From positions 1,736,001 through 1,800,000 of the forward strand of contig CAXXCY010000003.1 in assembly GCA_963674895.2 (NCBI GenBank): a stretch of 64,000 bases of DNA, written 5' to 3'. Shown here piece by piece: positions 25,227 through 34,975 of this stretch (its first letter is position 1; the number at the start of each line of letters is the position of its first letter). Below the pieces are notes generated by a model that did no database searches, had not been told where the DNA came from, and was given only the letters and a program-made list of their open reading frames with translations. Position numbers and translations under genes: made by a program. Source of the DNA: CAXXOK01 sp963674895 (GTDB taxonomy: Bacteria > Bacillota > Clostridia > Christensenellales > Aristaeellaceae).

Positions 25227-25625
25227 TTACGACATCAGTCCTCGCAGTCTTTCAAGTGATTTCTTTCTCCAGCTTCGTATAGTCCGTGTTGACACAGCAA
25301 AATACTGCGCGACATCTGCGTCTAGTCTTTCTCCCCAAAAATGCAAAAGTAACGCTTCACACTCTTGCATTGGCAACTGCTGCAGCGCATTCAACAATGG
25401 CGTATTCTCAATATGACAAACCAGTTCCTTGACGACAATGATTTGGTCGTCAGAAGGATACTGGTCTGTAGTGGCTTCTTCGATTATTCTATTGTCGACC
25501 TGTCTGTACTGATCACGAATACGTTCCGCTTTATGAATATTGGAAATGGCATTCTTTGCCACATTCTTGAAATAACAATCAAAGAAAACAAGTGCTAGTT
25601 CCTCAGGGGACATCTCTTTAAACAT
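25227..25625 (-). CDS. Sigma-70-like regulator of a Tn916-type element
   Basis: A protein of about 132 residues; I prefer the ATG at 25625 (MFKEMSPEELALVFF) over a frame starting 24 nt earlier. The C-terminal half has a sigma region 4 helix-turn-helix: LLNALQQLPMQECEALLL, then DADVAQYFAVSTRTIRSWR. Length and pairing with an HTH_16 gene resemble the Tn916 orf7-orf8 pair. A phage ArpU-type late activator is the alternative, since such genes precede terminase. It lies 14 bp upstream of the cut HTH gene and may still be translated. Confidence 0.65.
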   Translation of the reverse strand: MFKEMSPEELALVFFDCYFKNVAKNAISNIHKAERIRDQYRQVDNRIIEEATTDQYPSDDQIIVVKELVCHIENTPLLNALQQLPMQECEALLLHFWGERLDADVAQYFAVSTRTIRSWRKKSLERLRGLMS

Positions 25626-25783
25626 GATTTCGTATACTGACAAAAACACCCGCTTCGTATCAAACGACGAGGATTGGATTTTACTTTATACTCCGTTTTT
25701 GCCCTCCTACAATATCAATACAACTGAGAATTACCAAAGCGGAAGTTTAGAATGTTATAATATTCCTTAAGTTTCCTCATTAT

Positions 25784-26672
25784 TCAACCGATTACAACGA
25801 TCTCGGTATCGGTGAACTTGGCAAAAAGCTTCATGTCCTCGGCGGTCAGCGCGGTGGAAACGACCGTATGGTGGCCGCTGCCCGCCTCGATCCAGACTTT
25901 CGCGCCTTCCTCAAAGCTCGGTTTGATCTTCCACATAATCTGGCCTACCGGCAGCTTGGGCATGGGCTTGGGCTGGGCGATCAGCTCGATGTTTGCGACC
26001 ACTAGGTGGAAATGCGTGCCCAGGTTGATCATGCATACGGCGATGCCGTCGCCCGTAACGCTGCCAAAGGTCAGACGGGCAGGATCAGCCTTGCCGCCGA
26101 TGCCCAGCGGGGTTCACCTTCATGGCGGGCTTGGTGGCCGCAAACGAGGGCGAGACCTCCAGCATGTGCGCACCGAGCACGAGCTCGTCCGCCAGATCGT
26201 AGGTATAGTCCTCCATAAAGCCGGTCGCGCCTTTGCTGCCCTCGGCCATTTTCCACATCACGGCGTTCATGGCGTTGGTCTTGTAATCGCCCTCGCCGCT
26301 AAAGCCGATGCCCTTGCCCTGCATGCGCTGGGTGGCAAGGCCGGGTAGCTGCTCCATGCCGTACAGGTCTTCAAAGGTATCCGTATACGCGCCCACGCTG
26401 TGCGCCGCCACAAAGGCATCCAGCGCGATCTCGTAACGGACCTGCTCAATAATGGCTTGCATGTCGTCGGTATGGATGGTATAGGTTTCCTAATACTCTT
26501 TCAGCTTTGCGTCCAGCTGCTCTTCGGTTACGCCGCGCACCAGTTTGACCAGGTCGCCGACGGCGTAATAGTTCACTTCGCAGTCATAGCGGATCTCGCT
26601 CTCCACGCGGTCGCAGTCGTTGACGGCCACTTGGCGCATGTTGGAGCCGAACATCGCCACTTTCATCTTTTT
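25784..26672 (-). pseudogene. araA: L-arabinose isomerase pseudogene
   Basis: The middle and C-terminal two thirds of L-arabinose isomerase, in three frames. Recognisable blocks are VAMFGSNMRQVAVNDCDRVE, GKGIGFSGEGDYKTNA, FMEDYTYDL, LVLGAHMLEVSPSFAA and SGHHTVVS, which include all four metal/catalytic positions of the family. Defects are a lost N-terminus replaced by an IS3 orfA piece, an in-frame TAG at 26490, a one-base insertion near 26098 and an early stop that removes the last 30 or so residues. It is clearly dead, but recently so. Confidence 0.85.
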
Positions 26673-26830
26673 CATGTCATTTGGCAGCATACCTCCAAAT
26701 TTCTTCTTCCATCGGTAAAAACTTTGCTCAGTTACTCCCATTCTCCGGTATACTTCTGCCACGGATGTCACAGGCTCTGCCTGTAACAATGTGAATGCGA
26801 TCTGCTCCTCCGTGTACCTGCCTCTTTATC
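26673..26830 (-). mobile_element. IS3-family orfA fragment fused to araA
   Basis: The frame reads RYTEEQIAFTLLQAEP, VTSVAEVYRRMGVTEQSFYRW and KKKFGGM, the helix-turn-helix of an IS3-group OrfA different from the complete IS next door. It runs directly into araA codons. The rest of the element is missing and its first codons are frameshifted. Confidence 0.7.
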
Positions 26831-27135
26831 TGCGTCAACCGATCCTTTCTTTCCTATTCGACCAGATTCCTAGTTCTTTCCTTGAAACAAATTTTTGGAC
26901 AGCAGGTCAATCGTTCCGTCTCTAACTCTATTTCTATGTACATTTATATGGGATCAATCCATCAAATGGATAATACGATCAAGTTGTTGGAGTAACTATT
27001 TCTTGTTAACTACTGCTTGTACCAGTTCATTGGTAATGGCAGACAATGTAATCACTTATTCATATCTGCCTGTGTTATTATCTGTACGTTAGCAATGCAG
27101 ATTCTATTTTGTGCAGTTTAACGAAAACAAAATAA
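26831..27135. other. Intergenic remnant without a gene
   Basis: AT-rich sequence between the IS fragment and the RraA-like gene. Short open frames here have no ribosome site and resemble nothing I know. I see no hairpin terminator or clear promoter. Confidence 0.5.
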
Positions 27136-27789
27136 CTATAATATACCAAAACGTTTAAATGCTTCCGTCGTGCTCATGCCATCTTCGATCACCTTTCGCA
27201 CCACCTTTTCACCGGCTGCTTTTGCAAGACTTTTTTCTATTACTTCATCGGCAACTACATTTGGGATGACAATAACACCATCCACATCGCCAAAGATAAT
27301 ATCACCATCCTGAATGGTTACTTGTCCTATTTCGATGGGGCATCGAAATTGAACAACCTGCGTGCGTACCGAGGAATCTTGCCCATAACAACCGCAACTG
27401 AAAACCGGCCAGTTTTGCTCTAAAACTTGAGGGGTGTCACGGTGATACCCATTGATAACTGCGCCTGCCGCACCACGCGTACGAGCAGCAGCCGTCAAAA
27501 GTTCTCCCCAGTACGCACATCGCTTGGTTCCACCAGTACAAATGTAAATATCATTTTCGTTTAGCTGGTCGAGGCATTCTGTAAGATATCCAAAGGGTTT
27601 ATCTTGCAAGCCATACACGTCGGACATAAGTACCGTCATTGCCCGGCCAGCTAGTTTCATGTCGTCTTTCATAGGATGGATACCTTGTAAAAGAAACTGA
27701 TGAGTATATCCCATCGCATCAAGGATATCGCCAACGACGGGAGTATATAGCTTTGCCTTTATAAGCGCGAAAATATCATTTGTGTTCAT
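27136..27789 (-). CDS. RraA / HMG-aldolase family protein
   Basis: A 217-residue protein of the RraA/4-hydroxy-4-methyl-2-oxoglutarate aldolase fold. The family signatures are VGDILDAMGY at the start, AGAVINGYHRDTPQV in the middle and IIFGDVDGVIVIP near residue 170. Members are divalent-metal 2-oxo acid aldolases or decarboxylases; true RNase regulators are found in proteobacteria. In this sugar locus a lyase acting on a keto-acid sugar is likely. ATG 27789 has GGAGG six bases away. It is the last gene of the leftward sugar set. Confidence 0.8.
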   Translation of the reverse strand: MNTNDIFALIKAKLYTPVVGDILDAMGYTHQFLLQGIHPMKDDMKLAGRAMTVLMSDVYGLQDKPFGYLTECLDQLNENDIYICTGGTKRCAYWGELLTAAARTRGAAGAVINGYHRDTPQVLEQNWPVFSCGCYGQDSSVRTQVVQFRCPIEIGQVTIQDGDIIFGDVDGVIVIPNVVADEVIEKSLAKAAGEKVVRKVIEDGMSTTEAFKRFGIL

Positions 27790-28222
27790 ATAATCCTCCT
27801 TCTCGAATCAACAACCAATCAGCGTGCCGCACAAGCAAGCCCGTTTACCTTGACTCAATTCATCAAGAGCGGCGATATCATTCATCATTTTGAATTCTGC
27901 AAGCATATCTTATCATACGAACCTCCTGATGGTTGATGCTTTATAAAGGCTATTCCTGCCAAATGCAGCGTGAGAAATTCTACCTGAGCCGCGAGTAATG
28001 ATGTGCAAAATACAATAGGCAACAGCAAGGATCGGCAACCTTTTCCCCTATGCATTCTCTGAGTAATTACGCCAAGTTTATGGCGCGTTTTCTTCGTTCC
28101 ATGAGGGGATCCTTTTTCGAAGGCCAGTGCCCAGTTATTCTTTCGGAATCCTAATGGTTTTCCACGCCTATTTCCAAAATTGCGAACTTTATTTTGCAGT
28201 CTCTCGCTTTGTCTCAATCCCT
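27790..28222. other. Gap without a confident gene; possible small frame
   Basis: A GGAGG at 27922-27927 precedes two ATG codons. One opens 12 codons; the other (27906) opens a 32-codon frame ending at 27808 with several cysteines at its end. A longer minus-strand frame (27885-28217) is basic and low in family resemblance. I consider this the trace of a lost operon gene rather than a functional one. Confidence 0.35.
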
Positions 28223-29554
28223 TTATTTTAAAAACAATTCTATCACAGGAACAAGTGTATCAGGCTTCACGGTCGGAAGTTCAATGACGAGCAGATCTTT
28301 AGATCGTGTCGCGCCGACACTGAAATGCTCCACCTTGCCTTCCGTAAATCGCAGTTCGCTTGCATCGTGCAGAAATTGGATATATTCCACCTTGCCAGCC
28401 AACCCTTTAAGTTGTACATGTGCATACGGATAAGCAAATAAGTGCAGATACAAACGTTTACCATTCTGCGTCTGCGTAAAGCGGCAATCCTGCGGCAGAG
28501 CCTTAAGGAACTCCGGTTCAGCCATAGTACACCCATAGATTGACCGTGCATTGACTTTCATCCAGTCCTCATACACTTTCAATGCATCCACAGCACGGCT
28601 GTCTAGATAACCTCGCGCTGTCGGGCCAACGTTCATTAGCAGGTTGCCTCCGAGCGCGACGGTGTTCACCAACATACGTATCAGCATTTCGGGTGATTTC
28701 CAGGTGCTCTCATCACGGTAATACCCCCAGGAGCCCGAAAATGTCTGGCAGGCTTCCCACGTTACTAATTCGCCCGTTTTATCATCACACACCCATTCCA
28801 GCGGCTGGTATTGCTCGGGCGTCCACAGATCCTGATTGATTTCTGTTCGGTTATCGATGATGATCTGGGGCTGAAGTCTTCGCACAGTTTCGATCAGTTT
28901 TTCTGCTTCCCAGTCGTCTTTACCTTTGCCCTTAATCCACGGTTTATCATCAGGAATGGGATAATCGTGCTGATCGGAGTACGAAAAATCAAACCACAGC
29001 ACATCAATTTGACCGTAGTTGGTCAATAACTCTGTCACTTGATTGCGCATGTATTGCGCGTACTTGCGAATATCTCTCGTTTCGTTTTGCCGTTGCGCAT
29101 CCTCGTCGTCACGGCGGGGATGAAGTTGGTCTATAGGAAACTCTGGATGATGCCAGTCAAGCAAGGAATAATAAAATCCTATACGAAGGCCCTCAGCGCG
29201 AAAAGCATCTACATATTCACGCACTAAATCGCGCCCGGCAGGGGTATTGGTTGCCTTGTAATCGGTAAAGGCCGTATCCCACAGGCAAAAGCCCTCGTGA
29301 TGCTTCGCCGTGAGCACTACGTATTTCATACCGGCGGCTTTGGCGCGTTTGGCCCAGTCTTTGGGATCGTACAGATCCGGATAAAAATGCTTGAAGTAAA
29401 GATCGTACTTTTCCTGTGCAATTTTCTCTTTGTTCAAGACCCATTCATGTCGAGCCGGCAAGGCATACAATCCCCAATGAATGAACATACCAAAGCGGTC
29501 GTGGGTAAACCATTGGGTATCACCGTGGGTTTTTTTAGTAATGTAAGATGACAT
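28223..29554 (-). CDS. Alpha-L-fucosidase, GH29
   Basis: A 443-residue intracellular glycoside hydrolase; no signal peptide. The start at 29554 (MSSYITKKTHGD) follows AAGGGG. The TIM barrel has the GH29 landmarks: WFTHDRFGMFIHWGLYALPA, MKYVVLTAKHHEGFCLWD with the paired histidines, and VLWFDFSYSD carrying the aspartate nucleophile at about residue 210. A short beta domain ends the protein. It would release fucose from imported oligosaccharides. It lies downstream of two other glycosidase-like genes in the same direction. Confidence 0.88.
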   Translation of the reverse strand: MSSYITKKTHGDTQWFTHDRFGMFIHWGLYALPARHEWVLNKEKIAQEKYDLYFKHFYPDLYDPKDWAKRAKAAGMKYVVLTAKHHEGFCLWDTAFTDYKATNTPAGRDLVREYVDAFRAEGLRIGFYYSLLDWHHPEFPIDQLHPRRDDEDAQRQNETRDIRKYAQYMRNQVTELLTNYGQIDVLWFDFSYSDQHDYPIPDDKPWIKGKGKDDWEAEKLIETVRRLQPQIIIDNRTEINQDLWTPEQYQPLEWVCDDKTGELVTWEACQTFSGSWGYYRDESTWKSPEMLIRMLVNTVALGGNLLMNVGPTARGYLDSRAVDALKVYEDWMKVNARSIYGCTMAEPEFLKALPQDCRFTQTQNGKRLYLHLFAYPYAHVQLKGLAGKVEYIQFLHDASELRFTEGKVEHFSVGATRSKDLLVIELPTVKPDTLVPVIELFLK

Positions 29555-29607
29555 CACAGTTCCCCTTTACTAAATAACACCTTTTTATAGGATGATATTT
29601 GAATGGA

Positions 29608-31815
29608 TTAATTTTCACCTTTGTTTTGATATAGTATGTGAATTTGTTTACTCTCTTTTTTGTCAAAACAGAGCATTGAATAGTGCTTGCACGGAACAAT
29701 CAGAACATCCAGCGTAATTTGAGCGGCGCGTTCTACCCATACAGTGATTGCAGCGGGTGTTTCACTCAGATTGGATATTGTAAGCCATACACCATTCTCG
29801 TCATGTTCATCAATCCGAGCCGAGACACAGTCAAAAGCACAGCACACATTCCTATCGGGACACACATAGATTCCTGGCAACTCCGTAAAGGTTGACATGG
29901 CGGCATTGGATGTCCACGCGGAGCCTCCAAACACCTCTCCGCGTAACGCTTTCCCTTCCCAGTCACTGGTGCTAATGCGTTCACAAATCTGCCCAAATGC
30001 TTCGGTTCCTCCATGATAACAAGGGATCGGCCTTTCAGGCATGGAGATATACTGTGGAATAGCAGCGGCGATATCGCGGATTAGCCGAAGCAAGCGTACA
30101 TCCCCTGAATAGCGGTATAAATTCAAAAGCTCTATTCCAGAATGCGTACAGATGCCAGGCGCGCCATGCTTATTCTGGGCGTTTGCAAATACTGCTCCAC
30201 TGCTCTGCATACTCATCCGCCCAAAGGTCGAATCTTCCGCAAAGGGATATTGATAGCATATACACCATGTCGCAAACAATTTGGCCGCATGCACTGCCCT
30301 CTCCAGCCAAACCTGATCCATGGTTGCCTCATACAGCCGTGTATACGCGATGACTTGCCCCCATGATGACTCACTGTCAGAAGCATCCATAGCTTCGCCA
30401 GGTCCGCCATAAGACATCCCCTGTCCAGCATAATGCTGATAATATTCCTCTCCCAGTGCAAGCGCGCAATCAAGATAGCGCCGTTCATTCCATCGGTATC
30501 CCAAAATAGCTAGCGCGCCGATGCCCGATGCGGCCGAAGCTGATCCCCTCAAGATTGGTTTTTCATCTTCCAGGTTGATAAACTGACCCATTTGCGAATA
30601 CCGCTTGGCAAATCGAACCCATGCATCCGCACAACGACGGAGCGCCATTTCAACCTCTAGGCGATCATCATTGTCCAAACAATCCATCAGCCGCTCCAGA
30701 AAGATCATCTCATCAGCATTCCGGCGAATTAGAAGCCAGCGTTCATCCTCTCTCGCTTCGAAATGGTCTCCATACGGGATCCCTTCTGCGGACATACCAT
30801 AAAAAAACCCACTTGGTGCCTGCATATGCCTGACAATATAGCGTACGCTGCGCACAGCGTGTTCTTTTGATTCCGGAATTCCCCTGAGCAGTACGGGAAG
30901 CGCACAGTTACCGGGCCAGCCCAGGACACAGGTCTTTTTCCCAAAGCGGATAGCATTGGAATAGTATCCATAGGCTTCATGCCAACGAGTCGTATCATGA
31001 TCCTTTTGGATTACTTCCATTACACGAGAAAAACAATGCGCAGGTTTTGTCTGCGGTTCCTTTTGCCGGAGTTCGTCAGACCGAGAAAACACTTGATCAA
31101 AGAAGGCCTGCATATCCGGGCAAGTGCCCCCATCAAATTTTACAGTGATTTCAAGTACATCCCCTATGTGTAAGCGCAAGCCCGTATCATCACTGGGTTC
31201 TTGATCCGACAATTTCTGGAAGCAATAGGTCGTATCTTCCTTGACAAATGGCACACTGACTTCGAGTATCAACTCGTTTCTCGCCGGATGCTCCTGTATC
31301 GCAAAGCCGCTTTCATAGCCAGAACAAAAAGCCTGTGTCTGGATGGTCCACGCCATAAGGCCAGCGCAATCAAACAATGCCACCAAAGGCATACTCATAT
31401 CGCCCGCGCGCAGCTTCAGAGGCTTACCCTCGGCGAGCCCAGGAATGTCTGCCGTGGTAATCAACGGTGGTTGCGGGTCATCAATATCATAGGGCACAAT
31501 CGGTGGATACATGATATGCATAATTGGAAAGCGATTTCCATCGTACACTGCACCGGGCGCAAGCAGATAATACTTTTCGTCCCAACCATCAAACTGTAAT
31601 CGAAGCCCCAGGGAGCAGAACAATCCTTTATCTTCAGTGCAAACAAGGGATAGTTTCCACTGGCCGTCTTCAAGGCTCACATTAACTTCGACGCCCGCTT
31701 CATTGAGTGTAACTTTTCCTGTTTCAAGCGGGAAACTCCAGGTTGCTGTTCGATGGCTGCCATCAAAGGCGCAAACCTGCCCCTGACAGCATATCCGATT
31801 GCTATTTTGTTTCAT
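29608..31815 (-). CDS. Uncharacterised glycosidase-like protein, alpha/alpha barrel
   Basis: A 735-residue cytoplasmic protein started at ATG 31815 with GGAAG upstream; it overlaps the end of the upstream gene by 14 nt. Residues about 1-240 are beta-sheet rich. From about 260 on there is a helical toroid with repeated hairpins (HEAYGYYSNAIRFGKK, LGWPGNCALPVLL, SSWGQVIAYTRLYEAT), as in six-hairpin glycosidases and polysaccharide lyases. The last 90 residues are a beta domain. I cannot assign a CAZy family. The operon suggests that it acts on the same glycan as the fucosidase. Confidence 0.6.
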   Translation of the reverse strand: MKQNSNRICCQGQVCAFDGSHRTATWSFPLETGKVTLNEAGVEVNVSLEDGQWKLSLVCTEDKGLFCSLGLRLQFDGWDEKYYLLAPGAVYDGNRFPIMHIMYPPIVPYDIDDPQPPLITTADIPGLAEGKPLKLRAGDMSMPLVALFDCAGLMAWTIQTQAFCSGYESGFAIQEHPARNELILEVSVPFVKEDTTYCFQKLSDQEPSDDTGLRLHIGDVLEITVKFDGGTCPDMQAFFDQVFSRSDELRQKEPQTKPAHCFSRVMEVIQKDHDTTRWHEAYGYYSNAIRFGKKTCVLGWPGNCALPVLLRGIPESKEHAVRSVRYIVRHMQAPSGFFYGMSAEGIPYGDHFEAREDERWLLIRRNADEMIFLERLMDCLDNDDRLEVEMALRRCADAWVRFAKRYSQMGQFINLEDEKPILRGSASAASGIGALAILGYRWNERRYLDCALALGEEYYQHYAGQGMSYGGPGEAMDASDSESSWGQVIAYTRLYEATMDQVWLERAVHAAKLFATWCICYQYPFAEDSTFGRMSMQSSGAVFANAQNKHGAPGICTHSGIELLNLYRYSGDVRLLRLIRDIAAAIPQYISMPERPIPCYHGGTEAFGQICERISTSDWEGKALRGEVFGGSAWTSNAAMSTFTELPGIYVCPDRNVCCAFDCVSARIDEHDENGVWLTISNLSETPAAITVWVERAAQITLDVLIVPCKHYSMLCFDKKESKQIHILYQNKGEN

Positions 31816-33367
31816 GTTGCGGTACTTCCTCAATCAATCCTTCATCTGGCCAATACCGTGTAACATGATTGCCGAAATCTGTTTCATAATAAGGTTTTGT
31901 ATCCGGAAGCTTTACCAGGGATGAAAATTTTAATCCGGATGATTTCGATGTTTCCAACCTCTTGGGCTTCGTTCCCGCGTACAGCGTATGATTCAGATTT
32001 TCCGACCATTTCTGAAGAATTTGTATTGTATCAGAAGGGAGGTAGCAATTGTCCGGCAGCACCAAATGGTTGAAATCGTTCAGGCAGCCATTTCTAATCA
32101 TATAACTATCAGCCAGTTCATAATCAATGCGTGATCTCAAATCCGCAAACTGATCCAGAAATACTTTGTGGTGCATCAATCCAACCATCTCTGCCTCAAC
32201 GGGGTAAAAAACGACCCAATCAGTTTTTCTTTCTTCCGCACACGTAAAGCGCTCCAGCTCTTCAAACACACCTTCGGCGCGAACAATATTGCCCGGATCA
32301 TTGTGTACCTGTACGGCATTATTTGATACCGCCTCGTAAATTGCATTCCATGCATTGTCACGCTCCAGCAATAGTGCGGCTTCCACACCAAACCTTGTTC
32401 CATAAAACGTGGCTGCCGATGCAACGCGGCGGCATAATACATTCGAACGGGCATAATCGCCAAGATGCGCCCATCCCGTCCAGCGTGCCAATAGCCCGTT
32501 TTCGGCGGCAATCCGCGCGGCTTCGCTTTTGATATTTCCTAATTCCAGTTCTTCCGCGACACATCCGATGGGCAGCGATCCCTCTACATTTGGAAAGTGT
32601 TTCCGGATTATTTTGCAGGTCTTTTCGGTGAACGTTATCATAGAGCCTGTGTACCAGTGCATGAAGTCAATTCTTTGCGCAAGCGTCATTTGGCCGGGCA
32701 AACAAAGTATATCATTGTCCAGCGCATGGTAATTCGTTCCCCATGCTTCGTTCGCATCCGCTAATGAATTATATGTTTCGATAACATGCTGATGATAATC
32801 CTGACGTGCCAGCGCATCGCCGCACCAGTACCCTATATGGCCATGCGGCGATGAAAACCTATAGTGATTGACACCTGCCGGAAATATCTGCTCACCATAA
32901 TCACCATAGATTGCAAAATATAAAAAGTCAATATCTTTCCCAAATTTCTTTGCCAGCGCACCGTATAACCGATCATACGCCTCTAACAGACGGGGATCCC
33001 AGAGGCTTGCAATCGACGAATCGGTATCGTGTTCCAAACATCGCGCGAATGTTATTTCTTTATTCCAGGCAGGCGGAAAATTAAACCAGGGCAACAGTCC
33101 AACCTTGAACCCATTTTGTTGAATTTTCCTGATGTCACGTTCCAGACGACTGAAATCCAGTATGCCGCGTTCTTTTTCCAGCATATACCATACGCAACGC
33201 GTTTCCACAATGTTTATGCCAAATTCTTTAAGACGATCGACTAAGGGCGAATCCAGCGAATCTGCCAGACCATTTTTAATGACATCTATTCCCATCGGAG
33301 TATCGACTGCTAAATGTTCAATAGGGATATGGCGCGTATGTAAATCGAGCTGAATTTTCTGTTTCAT
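31802..33367 (-). CDS. GH-A clan glycosidase, beta-galactosidase-like
   Basis: A 521-residue TIM-barrel protein without signal peptide. Strands in order include VDRLKEFGINIVETRCVWY, GFKVGLLPWFNFPPAW, FLYFAIYGDYGEQIFPAG with the likely acid/base glutamate, and NSLADANEAWGTNYHALD, a motif typical of GH42-like enzymes. A small C-terminal domain follows. The exact family is uncertain; it may be an unclassified GH42 relative. The start at 33367 lies behind a strong intergenic stem-loop. Confidence 0.68.
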   Translation of the reverse strand: MKQKIQLDLHTRHIPIEHLAVDTPMGIDVIKNGLADSLDSPLVDRLKEFGINIVETRCVWYMLEKERGILDFSRLERDIRKIQQNGFKVGLLPWFNFPPAWNKEITFARCLEHDTDSSIASLWDPRLLEAYDRLYGALAKKFGKDIDFLYFAIYGDYGEQIFPAGVNHYRFSSPHGHIGYWCGDALARQDYHQHVIETYNSLADANEAWGTNYHALDNDILCLPGQMTLAQRIDFMHWYTGSMITFTEKTCKIIRKHFPNVEGSLPIGCVAEELELGNIKSEAARIAAENGLLARWTGWAHLGDYARSNVLCRRVASAATFYGTRFGVEAALLLERDNAWNAIYEAVSNNAVQVHNDPGNIVRAEGVFEELERFTCAEERKTDWVVFYPVEAEMVGLMHHKVFLDQFADLRSRIDYELADSYMIRNGCLNDFNHLVLPDNCYLPSDTIQILQKWSENLNHTLYAGTKPKRLETSKSSGLKFSSLVKLPDTKPYYETDFGNHVTRYWPDEGLIEEVPQHETK

Positions 33368-33392
33368 GATGCATCACTTTCTTTGTTTAGAT

Positions 33393-33429
33393 ATACCGGG
33401 GGAAACGTTGATTACGTTTCCCCCGGTAT
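33393..33429 (-). promoter_or_regulatory. Perfect 15-bp intergenic stem-loop
   Basis: Arms 33393-33407 (ATACCGGGGGAAACG) and 33415-33429 are perfect inverted copies with a seven-base loop. No T-tract follows, so it should act as an mRNA stabiliser or partial block. This would leave the binding protein message more abundant than the enzymes downstream, as in other sugar ABC operons. Confidence 0.7.
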
Positions 33430-33442
33430 AGCGCGAAAGGTT

Positions 33443-34924
33443 CTAATTTTCTTCGTTGTAGATTTCTGTTGCTTGCTGCTCCCACGTCGTTCCGCCGGAT
33501 TGTTCCCAGCGAGAAACGAACTCAGCATAAGCTGCGGCAACGTCTTCTTCATCACCTTCCATAGTGATCAATGTCGCCAATGCCTGCAAAACGATATCAT
33601 CCAGTGTCGATCCCAGTTGACTTTGAATTTCAGGCACGCCAAAGATGAAAGCATTGCTTACAGTATCAGAGTACCCAAGCGCAACTCCCGCTTGTGACAA
33701 TTCGTTCATCGTCAGGACTTCCATGTTCCCTTGTTCTTTGCGGAAACGGCCCCATAAAGCATTGCCGTCCACACGTTGAAGTGCGAGGTCAGACGCATAT
33801 GGTTCAAGATACTCGAATTGATACGTATCTTCGTCAGTCCATTCGTAGTGCACACCTTCAATGCCCAGATAGGACAACTCCTCTGCCTCATATGTGCAGA
33901 ACCAGTTCAGCATCTCCATGGCAAGAGCCGGGTCTTCACAATCAGCCGAGATAACAACGTAATCCGTGGACGGGGAAATGAAATAACCGCCACCGGTTCC
34001 GTCGTTGTCCGTGATTTTCACATACACAAACTCCGGAAGCACTTCTTCAGTATAACGGGGAAGCCAGTTATTAGTCGTTCCGGGAGGATTCCAGCAAAAC
34101 GCGCCAACCTTGCCGTTCCAAAGCTTATCCAGATGCGACATGATATCAATCGTAACAAAATCGCTTTCAGTCATGTCATTTTGATACAGCGCGCGAATGT
34201 ACGCAATCGCTTCCAGATAACGAGGGTGTTTGAGATACGTCGTAACAGTGCCATCTTCAAGTAGGATGGGAGTCATCCTGGAAATATCAAATGCTGCAAA
34301 TAATGGGTTGAACGAATTAATGCCGGACATAGCAACGCCAACACCCATCGTATCATCCAGGGAATTCCCATCAGGATCGTTGTTTGTGAATTCATCCATC
34401 AAAGTGTAGAATTCATCCAAGGTCATTTCCATGGTCATGTCATCGGTAACCTCATAACCAAGGTTGCGCATCCAGTCCTTGCGAACCGCCATAACATAAG
34501 GATAAAAACGAGCTTCCGGAACGCCGTAGATCTCGCCTGTTTTATTGGCGCCCATCGTCCAGGCAGTTTCCTGACGGTCATTAAGGATATTTTGTCCGTA
34601 TTCGTCGAGCAGATCCGTTAGTTCCAGTATCATGCCGTACTTTGCCAGTTCTTGAACTGTCTCTAAGTCTGCACCAAATACATCCGGAAGATCTCCCGAA
34701 GCAATAACTGTGCTCAGTTTCTCTTGATAAGAATCTGTAACAAAGGTTACATTCAGGTCAATACCAAGTTGATCTTGAATTGCCTGGTAAATGAGACCGT
34801 CTTCAGAAACAACATAGTTAGAGAGGACCATCACATCCAGCGAAGGGATTTCTTCGTCTGCAAACGCCATTGGGGCGGATGCGAACATACACACGGCGAG
34901 TAAGAGAGTAACAAGTTTTTTCAT
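33443..34924 (-). CDS. Extracellular sugar-binding protein of an ABC importer (LplA/YtcQ type)
   Basis: A 493-residue solute-binding protein. Residues 1-22 are a signal peptide (MKKLVTLLLAVCMFASAPMAFA); no convincing lipobox follows. The mature part has the family 1 pattern: DVMVLSNYVV, then LSTVIASGDLPDVFGADL, YGVPEARFYPYVMAVRKDW and FTNNDPDGNSLDDTMG. It should bind oligosaccharides outside the cell. It is the third gene after the two permeases and is followed by the stem-loop. Confidence 0.87.
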   Translation of the reverse strand: MKKLVTLLLAVCMFASAPMAFADEEIPSLDVMVLSNYVVSEDGLIYQAIQDQLGIDLNVTFVTDSYQEKLSTVIASGDLPDVFGADLETVQELAKYGMILELTDLLDEYGQNILNDRQETAWTMGANKTGEIYGVPEARFYPYVMAVRKDWMRNLGYEVTDDMTMEMTLDEFYTLMDEFTNNDPDGNSLDDTMGVGVAMSGINSFNPLFAAFDISRMTPILLEDGTVTTYLKHPRYLEAIAYIRALYQNDMTESDFVTIDIMSHLDKLWNGKVGAFCWNPPGTTNNWLPRYTEEVLPEFVYVKITDNDGTGGGYFISPSTDYVVISADCEDPALAMEMLNWFCTYEAEELSYLGIEGVHYEWTDEDTYQFEYLEPYASDLALQRVDGNALWGRFRKEQGNMEVLTMNELSQAGVALGYSDTVSNAFIFGVPEIQSQLGSTLDDIVLQALATLITMEGDEEDVAAAYAEFVSRWEQSGGTTWEQQATEIYNEEN

Positions 34925-34975
34925 TGCGGATTCCTCCTTTTAAATTATTCACCGCATACGCGGTAAAATCCAAGT

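Noticed and set aside
27808..27906. 32-codon frame with cysteine-rich end, first considered as a peptide precursor
   Set aside because: The ribosome site is too far from its ATG, no maturation or export genes are near and the surrounding DNA looks decayed.
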